Made by a program: the position numbers and the translations under genes
Notes under the pieces: generated by a model
Seen by the model: the letters and a program-made list of their open reading frames with translations, nothing else
Databases searched by the model: none
Told to the model about the DNA's origin: nothing
Shown here: piece after piece, positions 1 to 7,004 of the stretch
Position numbering within the stretch: position 1 is the first letter of the stretch
Layout: every line of letters begins with the position of its first letter
NCBI GenBank assembly: GCA_023404095.1
Contig: JAEYDD010000016.1
Location: forward strand, 1 to 14,327
Length of the DNA: 14,327 nucleotides
Direction: 5' to 3'
From: Pseudomonadota bacterium
GTDB lineage: Bacteria > Pseudomonadota > Alphaproteobacteria > Rhizobiales > Rhizobiaceae

Positions 1-95
1 CGGCCCGGCACATCCTGGCAATCCACCAGAAGGCAATCGACGCCTATGTGGGCGCAATCCTTCCCATTCGTCCGCTTTCTGTATTCCGGTCGTAA
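1..95 (+). CDS. probable 3' end of a cut-off gene, function unknown
   Basis: An open frame runs from the left edge (first full codon at base 3) to a TAA at 93-95 and encodes about 30 residues ending IRPLSVFRS. It is kept because codon use in its first half resembles the neighbouring genes (mostly G or C in third position) and the peptide has an ordinary mixed composition (ARHILAIHQKAIDAYVGAIL). It converges on the glycosyltransferase gene that ends at 188, with about 90 bases between them and no clear terminator hairpin. The fragment is too short to assign a family. A polysaccharide gene would fit the neighbourhood, but nothing in the residues shows it, and a chance open frame at a GC-rich edge is possible. 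Confidence 0.4.
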   Translation, partial: ARHILAIHQKAIDAYVGAILPIRPLSVFRS

Positions 96-187
96 ACTCC
101 ATCCACCGGTGCACGCTGCTCACACAAGGCCACGGAAGCGCCGTGCTGGACCTTTGCGGGGAGAGGATTGCCGTGCCGGTAGCGCCA

Positions 188-1135
188 TCAACCCGCGGCG
201 CGCACGACGTCAGTCCGTCCCTTCACGCCGCGGCCGCGCGTGAGGCTGCGCACGCTTCGCCGCAGAAGCGAGCCAAGCAGCCCCAGCGCGTGTAACGGAT
301 AAGCCCTCAGGCCGGAAAACAGGAAGGGCAACGAACGCCTGGTCTTGCCTTCCTTGGCCAGGGCGATGGCGAGATCGATCATCATCCGCGAACGTTGCTT
401 CGGGCGGGTGGACAGAGCGGCCCTGTTCTTGCGCATGATGCGGATCATGCCGATGGTCTGTTTGCGGGTGCTGGACGAAATGCTATCGCTCGAAATGAAG
501 CCCAGCACAACCGGTTCCACATCCTCGTAGACACGCGAGCGCTGCACGAGACGCACCGCGAACTCCCAGTCCTCGTTGGCGCGCGCGCAGGGATCGAACC
601 ACACCATGCTGTCGTAGCAATCGCGCCTGAACAGCGCGTTCTGCACGCTGATGCGGTTCTCCAGCAGAAAATGTCCGAGCTGGTCCTCGTCCAGCCTCAG
701 GCGCCCCTCGGGCGACGGCGCATAGGCCACCTTGGCCGAACCGTAGCTGAACGATGCATCTCGGCCGTAGACGATCTTTCCGCCGGTCACGACGCGAACG
801 TCGCCAGGCAGCTCTGCAAAGAGTGCCAACTGGCGCATCAGCTTGCCCGGCAGCCAGATGTCGTCGCTGTCCTGGAAGGCTATGTATCGCCCTTTTGCCA
901 CGGCCAGCCCTGTGTTACGGGCCGCACCGGCCCCGCCGTTGGCGACCCTGCGAATATATCTGACCCGATCGTCGGCGAAGGAGCGCACCAATCCCTCGAC
1001 ATCTTCGGTGGAGCAGTCGTCGACCACGATCAACTCGATGTCGCGACAGGATTGCGTCAACACGCTCGTCATGGCCGCGGCCAGCGTGCGGGTCCGGTTG
1101 AACGTCGGCAAGATCACTGAGACGGTGGGCTCCAT
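188..1135 (-). CDS. family 2 glycosyltransferase (GT-A fold)
   Basis: The 315-residue product is predicted to be a cytoplasmic or membrane-associated inverting glycosyltransferase that moves a sugar from a nucleotide donor to a growing lipid-linked glycan. The GT-A signature is complete: VILPTFNR at about 7-14, VVDDCS at 37-42, the GAGAARNTGL stretch at 68-77, the metal-binding DXD-type QDSDD at 88-92, and an acceptor-side NEDWEF acidic motif near 187-192 that supplies the likely catalytic base. There is no membrane segment. The tail after about residue 235 is rich in Arg and Lys, which could aid contact with the inner membrane. The ATG at 1135 is preceded by AGGGAC at a suitable distance. 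It is transcribed alone, away from the regulator, with a long non-coding region upstream. The family is clear; donor and acceptor cannot be read from the sequence. Confidence 0.9.
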   Translation of the reverse strand: MEPTVSVILPTFNRTRTLAAAMTSVLTQSCRDIELIVVDDCSTEDVEGLVRSFADDRVRYIRRVANGGAGAARNTGLAVAKGRYIAFQDSDDIWLPGKLMRQLALFAELPGDVRVVTGGKIVYGRDASFSYGSAKVAYAPSPEGRLRLDEDQLGHFLLENRISVQNALFRRDCYDSMVWFDPCARANEDWEFAVRLVQRSRVYEDVEPVVLGFISSDSISSSTRKQTIGMIRIMRKNRAALSTRPKQRSRMMIDLAIALAKEGKTRRSLPFLFSGLRAYPLHALGLLGSLLRRSVRSLTRGRGVKGRTDVVRAAG

Positions 1136-1657
1136 AAGCGGTCCCTGCTAACGACGACCAGGCGGCGATCCTCCTCGTGGCCCGTTCGCGCCGTTCAAGG
1201 GCGCCATCGGAGCTCGGGAAGCAACTCGTGCCGAATCTAGCGGGAACGGCCTTATTCTGGGAAGACAGGCCAAAGCAGGCATGGCGCTATCCGTTCGGAT
1301 GGTGAAGGCAATCGCGTCGTCACTAAACGGCGGAACCGGGGATTGAGGCCAGAGCGCAACCGTCCGGCGCCGGCCGGGCTTCGTCCGCACAACCCCGCGA
1401 GGTGGAGCGGGACAACCCGATAGGTCAAGGTTCGATCCAAAGCCGGGCTTCGCCCTTCTCCTCTTGGATCTGGTGCAAATCCGCCGAGCGGAGGAGTTTC
1501 GCGCAATTTCGGTGCATAACTCCGCGCAACAGGCATTTCCACCGCCATCCGAATTGACAGATACGAAGTTTAAGGCAAGCATCTGAGGCATTATTCGATC
1601 AATATACGTTACCCAAAGTCACTTTCAGTGAGTATTGCCATTTGCGGCCCGGCACTC

Positions 1658-1670
1658 ATCCTTTGGGGTA
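1658..1670 (+). promoter_or_regulatory. candidate operator, ATCC-TTTGGGG-TA type
   Basis: The 13 bases ATCCTTTGGGGTA match closely, in reverse complement, the 13-base element at 5247-5259 before the GumC-type gene, and resemble the 12-base element at 3834-3845 before the ExoY-like gene. A shorter relative, TACCCAAAG, sits at 1610-1618. The element lies about 400 bases before the preferred regulator start, so if it works there the promoter is distant, or it may serve the divergent glycosyltransferase. Motif status is inferred from recurrence only. Confidence 0.3.
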
Positions 1671-1774
1671 TGCCCGGTCACGGCACGGCGGCGGCTGGTA
1701 GCCGGCTTAAGTGCCTAAAAAACCGGCGTTAGCCGGACATGCAGAACGCAATTCCCTGCGCGCCAGTACGCCCT

Positions 1775-1845
1775 TAGAGGTACTCCCCTACACCTTCGGT
1801 ATAGCCCTCTACACTCAATGCCTTATGGCCTTCGAGGGGGTGTAG
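1775..1845. promoter_or_regulatory. palindrome plus three phased CTACAC boxes
   Basis: An imperfect 16-base palindrome, TAGAGGTACTCCCCTA (arms TAG-GG and CC-CTA), occupies 1775-1790. Overlapping its end begins a set of three CTACAC hexamers: + strand at 1788-1793, + strand at 1809-1814, and inverted (GTGTAG) at 1840-1845. The starts are 21 and 31 bases apart, close to two and three helical turns, so all would face the same side of the DNA. The CTACACC at 1788-1794 can also pair with GGTGTAG at 1839-1845. This looks like a cooperative binding site for a dimeric regulator, possibly the adjacent LuxR-type protein acting on its own gene, but that is inference. Confidence 0.35.
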
Positions 1846-1900
1846 CGACACGATTGTGGTCTCGGCCTCGAATGCGAAGCTAGGCAAGATCGTTATTATC

Positions 1901-1919
1901 AGGTAAATAAGCTATACCT
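1901..1919. promoter_or_regulatory. 19-base dyad in the AT-rich regulator leader
   Basis: AGGTAAATAAGCTATACCT has perfect five-base arms AGGTA and TACCT around a nine-base AT-rich centre. The size and spacing fit a dimeric helix-turn-helix protein. It lies about 145 bases before the preferred regulator start, in the most AT-rich part of the region, where a promoter is expected. No convincing -35/-10 pair was picked out. Confidence 0.3.
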
Positions 1920-2063
1920 CATACACAATACTCTTCTATTTCAATCGTGAATATCCATCCAGTTCGGGGCATTCAAGTACAGTTGGGGCTAGCACGAATA
2001 ATCCATTGTATCCCTGCGAGACAGGAGCAAGGTTTTCGTGCTTTTGTAGGGAGTATCACAGCC

Positions 2064-2864
2064 ATGAACTCAGCAATGATGTCTAATGGAAAAGAAATAT
2101 CCGGCAGCCTAATCCATTCCATTCCCCTCGATTCATCAAGCGCAGTAAACAGGAAGACGTTCGAGGACGCTCCTGTCGCAAGAGAACGGTCTCTCTTGAT
2201 TATCGACAACAGGGCTCTGGATCGGCAATGCCTTGCCCAATGCATTTCAGCGCACAAGATCGACATGGACGTCGTCGCCTTCGGTTCCATGGAAGAATGG
2301 AAGCGCAAGCGTCACGACTATCCGCCGCTCGCAGCCATCCTGCTCAACGTCGGCGGGAGAAAGATCGTCGAGCCGGCGATCTCGGAAGAGATCAAGAGGC
2401 TCGCCGCCGAGTTCGACGCACCGCTCATCGTACTCGCCGACACGGACGATCTGGCGCAGATCATGAAGGCGCTTGAGTGCGGGGCGAAGGGCTACATCCC
2501 GTCATCCGTCAGCATCGACGTTTGCATCGAAGCCATTGCGTTGTCACTCGCCGGCGGAATTTTCGTTCCCGCCAGCAGCGTCTTCGCCATGCGCCAGGTG
2601 CTCGAGACCGGCAGTCCGGTCGCCCGTCCGCTTGCCGGCATGTTTACGGCGCGTCAGGCAGAGGTCGTCGAGGCCCTGAGGCGCGGCAAGGCCAACAAGA
2701 TCATCGCCTATGAACTCAACCTCCGCGAAAGCACCGTCAAGGTTCACATCCGCAACATCATGAAGAAGGTCAAGGCCACCAATCGCACCGAAGTAGCCTA
2801 CAAGATCAACGACCTCTTCCCCGCGGACTTCGCAAGCGACTCCGCAAGCCGCATGGAACACTGA
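2064..2864 (+). CDS. LuxR-family regulator with a degenerate receiver domain
   Basis: The 266-residue product is predicted to be a cytoplasmic DNA-binding protein. Its C-terminal LuxR/FixJ-type helix-turn-helix spans about 194-249 (FTARQAEVVEALRRG, then KIIAYELNLRESTVKVHIRN). The N-terminal half has the layout of a response-regulator receiver: strand SLLIIDNR at 43-50, strand AAILLNVGG at 90-98, and GAKGYIP at 140-146 with the conserved Lys142. The acidic pocket is incomplete: one of the paired acidic residues is Asn49, and the phospho-acceptor position holds Asn95, so ordinary phosphorylation is unlikely. The start at 2064 follows AGGGAG (2048-2053); an in-frame GTG at 1947 would add 39 residues that do not resemble a receiver N-terminus. 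A strong terminator follows. Its position inside the polysaccharide cluster suggests that it controls it. Confidence 0.88.
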   Translation: MNSAMMSNGKEISGSLIHSIPLDSSSAVNRKTFEDAPVARERSLLIIDNRALDRQCLAQCISAHKIDMDVVAFGSMEEWKRKRHDYPPLAAILLNVGGRKIVEPAISEEIKRLAAEFDAPLIVLADTDDLAQIMKALECGAKGYIPSSVSIDVCIEAIALSLAGGIFVPASSVFAMRQVLETGSPVARPLAGMFTARQAEVVEALRRGKANKIIAYELNLRESTVKVHIRNIMKKVKATNRTEVAYKINDLFPADFASDSASRMEH

Positions 2865-2902
2865 CACGAAACGCGCAGCCGCCTTATCTCCAGAGGCCGT
2901 CA

Positions 2903-2944
2903 AATTCCGGGCTTTCTCAAACCGAGAGCCCGGAATTGCTTTTT
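2903..2944 (+). terminator. rho-independent terminator after the regulator
   Basis: Perfect 11-base arms AATTCCGGGCT (2903-2913) and AGCCCGGAATT (2927-2937) enclose a short loop that can pair further through CTC/GAG. TTTTT follows at 2940-2944. It lies about 40 bases after the regulator stop. On the other strand it could also help end the ExoY-like transcript arriving from the right, although no long T-run is seen in that direction. Confidence 0.9.
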
Positions 2945-3100
2945 GTGCGCTCCCCGGCGAACTGCCTGCCCCCGTTACGCATCCATCATTGTGCCCAAGA
3001 GACTGCCCAACTGCTCGCATCATGCTGCGTCAGTTTCCCTTGCTCCCCCTGCTCGAACGCTCGATCAGCGCGTCCGCAAGCGTGCGCTCCCGGCGTTGCC

Positions 3101-3781
3101 TCAAAGTCCAGTCCCCTGAAACACCACGATCGGAGTCCTGGAGAGGATCCAAAGGTCGGTTCCAAAGGACATCATTCCGAAATAGCGCGTGTCATGCACC
3201 GCCCTTTCGGCGAAGCTGCAGCCGTTGCGTTCGCTGATCTGCCAAAGGCCAGTAAGACCCGGACGCATCTCGTAGTAGGCTGTACCGGGATACTGGGTCC
3301 GCTGCTCCGGCAGCATCGGGCGAGGACCAACGAGGCTCATGTCGCCGCGCAGAACGTTCCACAGCTGGGGCAGCTCGTCGAGTGAGTACTTGCGCAGATA
3401 GCGGCCGACGCGCGTGATGCGCGGATCCTCCTTGAGCTTCTGCGTCAACTCCCATTCAATACGGGCTGCCGCGTTGGACGACAGGTGTTCCTGCAGCTTC
3501 TCGGCCGCATGCGGCACCATTGAACGAAGCTTCCATAGCTGAAATGTCTTCCCGCCCTTGCCGATCCGCGGCTGGGAAAAGAAGGCCGGCTGGCCGTCTG
3601 CGCGCACTAGAACGACCAGAACTCCGATCAGCGCCAGGGCGAAGGGCGCAAGGGCAAGCGTCACGAGAACATCGAAAAGTCTTTTCGAGCCCAGATAGAT
3701 GGATCGCGAACCCACCGCCTGCGCCTGCGACATCGGTTGCGTCGCAAGCCTGAGCGAGAAGGGCAGGTGGTCTTTCGACAT
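3101..3781 (-). CDS. ExoY-like undecaprenyl-phosphate sugar-1-phosphate transferase
   Basis: The enzyme is predicted to start each repeat unit by moving a sugar-1-phosphate from a nucleotide sugar to undecaprenyl phosphate at the inner membrane. The 226-residue product belongs to the bacterial sugar transferase family (PF02397, monotopic phosphoglycosyl transferase core). The hydrophobic membrane helix is at about 36-60, followed by PRIGKGGKTFQLWKLRSM (71-88), the catalytic region DPRITRVGRYLRKYSLDELPQ (119-139), NVLRGDMSLVGPRP (142-155) and RPGLTGLWQISERN (173-186). Its size matches rhizobial ExoY, which adds galactose-1-phosphate, but the sugar used here is not shown. The ATG at 3781 is preceded by GGAGG with five bases between, so it is preferred to an in-frame ATG at 3814. 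One small oddity is ISERN where many relatives have a Gly (SGRN-like). Confidence 0.92.
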   Translation of the reverse strand: MSKDHLPFSLRLATQPMSQAQAVGSRSIYLGSKRLFDVLVTLALAPFALALIGVLVVLVRADGQPAFFSQPRIGKGGKTFQLWKLRSMVPHAAEKLQEHLSSNAAARIEWELTQKLKEDPRITRVGRYLRKYSLDELPQLWNVLRGDMSLVGPRPMLPEQRTQYPGTAYYEMRPGLTGLWQISERNGCSFAERAVHDTRYFGMMSFGTDLWILSRTPIVVFQGTGL

Positions 3782-3833
3782 TACAGCCTCCGCATATGCT
3801 GGACATAGCTGCAAGCGCCGGGAACCATTGCGG

Positions 3834-3845
3834 CACCCAAGGGAT
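3834..3845 (-). promoter_or_regulatory. candidate operator before the ExoY-like gene
   Basis: Reading + strand, CACCCAAGGGAT is one base shorter than, but otherwise very like, TACCCAAAGGGAT at 5247-5259. It lies about 55 bases before the ExoY-like start, a usual place for a regulator to act. Assignment rests only on the recurrence of the motif. Confidence 0.3.
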
Positions 3846-3894
3846 ATCCTGGCCGGCGGAAAGCCAGCCTGGTTGACGTCAGAATTTTCGAAGG

Positions 3895-3946
3895 CGCTTG
3901 ATTAAGGCTATATTAACCATATGAGATGGCTTCACAATAAATCGCC
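3895..3946 (-). promoter_or_regulatory. AT-rich promoter-like patch
   Basis: This is the only AT-rich stretch between the ExoY-like gene and the second glycosyltransferase. On the - strand it contains TTGTGA followed, after about 17-19 bases, by AATATA/TATAGC, a weak -35/-10-like pair that would fire toward the ExoY-like gene. No start site can be set from sequence. A binding site for an AT-preferring rhizobial regulator such as a MucR/Ros-type protein is possible but not shown. Confidence 0.25.
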
Positions 3947-4047
3947 GTTAGACAATTCGATCTAGGCTATCGGGATGAGGCTGTTCTACTTCGTTTGGCC
4001 GCTTCGTTTCGTCCGGACACATCCCAATCTTGCGCAGGGGAGTAGTC

Positions 4048-4971
4048 TCAGCCGGTTTCGCGGTTCCACTTTTCAACGAGGGACTTCGCGTTTCCGTGAA
4101 AGGCGAGCTCGAGCATAAGCCTCGCGCGGTAGAGCCGTACGCGGGTAACGCATGCAAGTGCGCGAAAGCGGTTGGCGAGGCCGGAAATCCGTTCGGTGCG
4201 AAGAAGCCGGATCGCTTCGAAGGCCGGGGACGCAGCAACGACGGCGCAATAGCAAAGCCAGCTGATTCTGGCAGTCAATCGACCGCCGACATGGCGGAAT
4301 TCATGGGCCACATGTCTGTCCCACCGCCGGGCAAGCTCTGCAAAGGACTTGCAGGACGGGGTCAGCACCTTCGCCTCCGGAAGAAAGGCGATGGCATGGC
4401 CGAGCCTCGTCGCCCTCTGGCCCCACTCGGTATCTTCCATCGTCGAGATGCCGCCGAAGGGCCCGACGGATCGAAATACCGAGGCCCTGACGGCCATGTT
4501 GCCCGTTGCCGCGTAACCATCCTTCTCCACGTAGCGCCGGGCCCTGTAGCTGTAGACACTCTCATAAGCCTCGATTGCAGTGGGCCGATCAGGGTCCGCC
4601 ATCAGTATGGCGATATCGCCGCCGAGCAGGTCGAGCTCCGGTCGCTCGCGCATCGCAACGACAATAGAGCGCACCCATGCCGGCTGCGCGACACAGTCGG
4701 CGTCGATGAAGGCGAGCAGATCCGCCCGTGCCAGGCTGGCACCAAGATTGCGGGCGGGACCCGGCCCCGGGACGACCTCGCGAACGAGCCGCACGTCTGC
4801 AAAGCCGGCGCAGGCTTCCTCTGGCATCTTCGAAGACCCGTTGTCGACCACGATGACTTCGAAGGGAATGCCATCGGCCCGCTGCACGTCCAGCGACAGG
4901 AGACAACGCCGCAGATTTTCCGGCTCGTTCAGGTGGGGAATGACGACGCTCAGCTGGTAGGCACTACCCAT
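4048..4971 (-). CDS. family 2 glycosyltransferase (second of three)
   Basis: The 307-residue product carries a complete GT-A domain: SVVIPHLNE at 8-16, VVDNGS at 41-46, GPGPARNLG at 69-77, the DXD metal site FIDADC at 88-93 (Asp90, Asp92), an acceptor-side segment ATGNMAVRASVF at 155-166, and the catalytic acidic motif MEDTEWGQR at 178-186. No clear membrane span is present; WLCYCAVVAASPAFEAI near 240-255 is mildly hydrophobic. The predicted role is addition of one sugar to the lipid-linked repeat unit on the cytoplasmic face of the membrane. The ATG at 4971 follows GAGGTG at seven bases. It points away from the GumC-type gene and toward the ExoY-like gene, 266 bases away, so the two could share a transcript from this promoter although the gap is large. 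The sugar specificity is unknown. Confidence 0.9.
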   Translation of the reverse strand: MGSAYQLSVVIPHLNEPENLRRCLLSLDVQRADGIPFEVIVVDNGSSKMPEEACAGFADVRLVREVVPGPGPARNLGASLARADLLAFIDADCVAQPAWVRSIVVAMRERPELDLLGGDIAILMADPDRPTAIEAYESVYSYRARRYVEKDGYAATGNMAVRASVFRSVGPFGGISTMEDTEWGQRATRLGHAIAFLPEAKVLTPSCKSFAELARRWDRHVAHEFRHVGGRLTARISWLCYCAVVAASPAFEAIRLLRTERISGLANRFRALACVTRVRLYRARLMLELAFHGNAKSLVEKWNRETG

Positions 4972-5379
4972 GAGACTTCACCTCGGCTCAACCGTGGCCC
5001 TCCGGTCATCCGGGGCGGCTTCGCCGCAAGCATGGCCTTGCAATGCGACGGGTAGGAAGCCGGCTGTGCCCTGAACTTTGGGCGGAACTCTGAGGCACGC
5101 CTGCGCCCATTGGTTAGCCCGCTACGCGGCCAATGCCCGCTTTTCGCCTTTCGGCGGATGGATGCGACGCGGCAACGGCCCGATCCTGGCCGAACCGGCG
5201 ACAGCGCCGCGGTCTCGGAGGCGATAAGGCATAGGTCGAACGATGCTACCCAAAGGGATTACCACTCGCCAAACGCGCAGGCGCTTCACCCACCATTGAC
5301 GATCTATCGTGCGCTGCACAGCCGCCAGAGAATGGCAGCCGGGCAATGGGGCCATTTTGACGATTCGCGTGGTTTACCA
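4972..5379. other. divergent intergenic control region (408 bases)
   Basis: This stretch separates the second glycosyltransferase (-) from the GumC-type gene (+) and must contain promoters for both. Open frames entering it, including one in frame with the GumC gene from a TTG at 5110, encode peptides with no family resemblance and are read as non-coding. A palindromic AGCCGGCT lies at 5058-5065, and the ATCCC-TTTGGG-TA type element lies at 5247-5259. No clear sigma-70-like promoter stands out. Confidence 0.55.
5247..5259 (+). promoter_or_regulatory. candidate operator before the GumC-type gene
   Basis: TACCCAAAGGGAT has a CCC-AAA-GGG symmetric core and is the clearest copy of the motif also seen at 3834-3845 and, inverted, at 1658-1670. 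It lies about 120 bases before the preferred GumC start and about 275 bases before the divergent glycosyltransferase start. Recurrence in three intergenic regions of the same cluster is the only evidence of function. Confidence 0.35.
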
Positions 5380-6945
5380 ATGAGCAGCATGGATTTGCGG
5401 TACTATCTTTCTCTGCTGATCCGACGTCTTCCACTCGCGCTCGCAGTTGCGGTCGCGGTGTGCACGCTGATCGTCGGCTTCGCGTATATGTTGCCGACAA
5501 AGTACCGGGCAAGCGCCAAGATCCTGGTGGAGGCCCCGCAGATACCCTCCGAGCTGGCGCGTTCGTCGCTTGCCGTCGGTCCAGTCGAGCAGCTTCAGAT
5601 CCTCCAGCAGCAGATCACGACCCGCGACGACCTGCTCGCGCTGGCCGAACGCCTCGATCTATATGCTGGCGCCGAGGTCAAGCCGCAGCCCGAAGATATC
5701 GTCGAGGACCTTCGCTCGCGAATCTCGTTCGACCAGGTGCTTCTGGATGCACAGGGGCGGGACGTGAGCACGATCATATTCGACGTGTCCTTCACCTCCG
5801 GCGATCCAGTACTGGCTGCGCGCGTGGCAAACGAGCTGGCGACGATGATCCTGGCCAGAAACCAGCGCCAACGTACCGACCGCGCCGGCAGCACGGTGCA
5901 GTTCTTCAACCAGGAGGTCGCGCGGCTCGGCACGCAGCTGAGCAAGCTCGAGGCGGACATCCTGAAGTTCAAGACCGAGAACAAGGACACGCTGCCCGAA
6001 AGCGTAGACTTCCGCCGCAACCAGCAAAGCAGCCTGCAGGAACGGGTCGTTTCTCTCGAGCGCGAGGAAGCGGACCTGCGATCCAGACGAAGCAGCCTGA
6101 TTGCGACCTATACGAATACGGGCCGAATTTCGGACGCGTCGCCGCTGACGCCGGAGCAGCAGATGCTGGCAGATCTCAATCGGGCACTGGCCGAGCAGCT
6201 TGCGATCTTTTCCGAAACGAGCCCGAACGTCGCCGCCCTGCGCACCCGCATCGCGACATTGCAGGCAAAGGTGCTGGCCCGCCAGCCGAAAGATGCCAAT
6301 GCCAAGGACGACAAGCCTGACGGTACCGACATCACCTTTGGGCTGGACCTGCAGTTATCCGACATCGATGAGCGCCTGCAGGCGATCGCCCGCGAGCGCG
6401 AATCGGCAACACAGCGCATCGACGAACTGACGCGGTCCATTACGGCGACGCCTGCGAGCGAAACCGTGCTGAACGCACTGGAGCGCAACCGCGCAAACAT
6501 CCAGACACAATACAACGCGGCGATCGCCCGCCGGGCCGAGGCGTCGACAGGCGAGCAGATCGAAATGCGATCGGACGGCGGACGTGTGTCTGTCCTCGAA
6601 GCGGCGACTCCGCCGCTCGATCCGGTCAATCAGAAGCGCTCTCGTATCATGATGCTGGCGCCTGTGGCGGGCCTCGGCCTGGGGCTTGGCGTCGCCTTCC
6701 TGCTCGAAATGATCAACCGCACCGTGCGCCGGCCGGTCGATCTTTCCAAGCTGCTGCAAACCCAGCCGCTTGCGACCATACCGGAAATAAAGCCGGCGTC
6801 AGTGTTTGCAGCAGGATGGAAAAAGCGAAAACTCGCCGCCCTGTTCGTCTCGGTCAGCCTCGTGCCGGCCTTCCTTCTGGCGCTGCACCATTTCTATCAG
6901 CCGATGGAGCATGCGGTGCAACGGTTGATCGGGGGAGCGATCTAG
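5380..6945 (+). CDS. GumC/Wzz-type polysaccharide chain-length and export protein
   Basis: The 521-residue product is predicted to be an inner-membrane polysaccharide co-polymerase that sets chain length and links the cytoplasm to the outer-membrane exporter. A Wzz-type N-terminal domain begins MDLRYYLSLLIRR, with membrane helix 1 at about 17-37. A long, heavily charged periplasmic part follows, with coiled-coil stretches near 172-300 and 325-390. The typical PPLDPVNQKRSR proline motif (411-422) precedes membrane helix 2 at about 423-444. An extra hydrophobic segment at about 484-503 suggests a third helix, which would place the last 18 or so residues in the periplasm. There is no fused kinase domain; the likely partner is the next gene. 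The ATG at 5380 was chosen because upstream in-frame codons encode an atypical peptide; its ribosome site is weak, and the ATG at 5389 is an alternative. Confidence 0.9.
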   Translation: MSSMDLRYYLSLLIRRLPLALAVAVAVCTLIVGFAYMLPTKYRASAKILVEAPQIPSELARSSLAVGPVEQLQILQQQITTRDDLLALAERLDLYAGAEVKPQPEDIVEDLRSRISFDQVLLDAQGRDVSTIIFDVSFTSGDPVLAARVANELATMILARNQRQRTDRAGSTVQFFNQEVARLGTQLSKLEADILKFKTENKDTLPESVDFRRNQQSSLQERVVSLEREEADLRSRRSSLIATYTNTGRISDASPLTPEQQMLADLNRALAEQLAIFSETSPNVAALRTRIATLQAKVLARQPKDANAKDDKPDGTDITFGLDLQLSDIDERLQAIARERESATQRIDELTRSITATPASETVLNALERNRANIQTQYNAAIARRAEASTGEQIEMRSDGGRVSVLEAATPPLDPVNQKRSRIMMLAPVAGLGLGLGVAFLLEMINRTVRRPVDLSKLLQTQPLATIPEIKPASVFAAGWKKRKLAALFVSVSLVPAFLLALHHFYQPMEHAVQRLIGGAI

Positions 6946-7004
6946 GGATGACCCAGAGCAACACTCGTATTCGCAATTTGACCTCCACCAGCGGGAAATA
7001 GACC

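Larger units (their letters stand above)
1136..2063. other. long non-coding divergent region, GC-rich left half, AT-rich right half
   Basis: This is the promoter region between the leftmost glycosyltransferase and the LuxR-type regulator. Bases 1136 to about 1590 are GC-rich; the open frames there look like chance frames. From about 1590 base composition shifts toward A+T, most strongly at 1890-1945. The AT-rich half holds several short symmetric or repeated motifs, listed separately: a TACCCAAAG element at 1610, an ATCC-TTTGGGG-TA element at 1658, a CCGGC-GTTA-GCCGG hairpin at 1723-1736, a palindrome at 1775-1790, three CTACAC boxes at 1788-1845 and an AGGTA/TACCT dyad at 1901-1919. No tRNA, rRNA or known riboswitch was recognised. 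Bases 1947-2063 are open in frame with the regulator from a GTG at 1947, so this part could instead be coding. Confidence 0.6.

Noticed and set aside
1148..1591. Open frames of 98 and 147 codons on the - strand upstream of the first glycosyltransferase
   Set aside because: Pro/Arg/Ser-rich peptides with no domain. They overlap each other in different frames, which fits chance open frames in GC-rich DNA.
1723..1736. CCGGC-GTTA-GCCGG hairpin as a terminator
   Set aside because: The stem is only five base pairs, has no T-run after it, and lies far from the end of any gene.
5110..5379. Extension of the GumC-type gene to a TTG at 5110
   Set aside because: The 90 added residues resemble no Wzz/GumC N-terminus and the family's first helix sits correctly after the ATG at 5380.
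6948..7001. 17-codon reading frame (begins MTQSNTRIRN) between the GumC-type and CpsD-like genes
   Set aside because: It has an ATG just after the GumC stop and ends three bases before the next ATG, so it could couple translation, but it is too short to support without conservation data.
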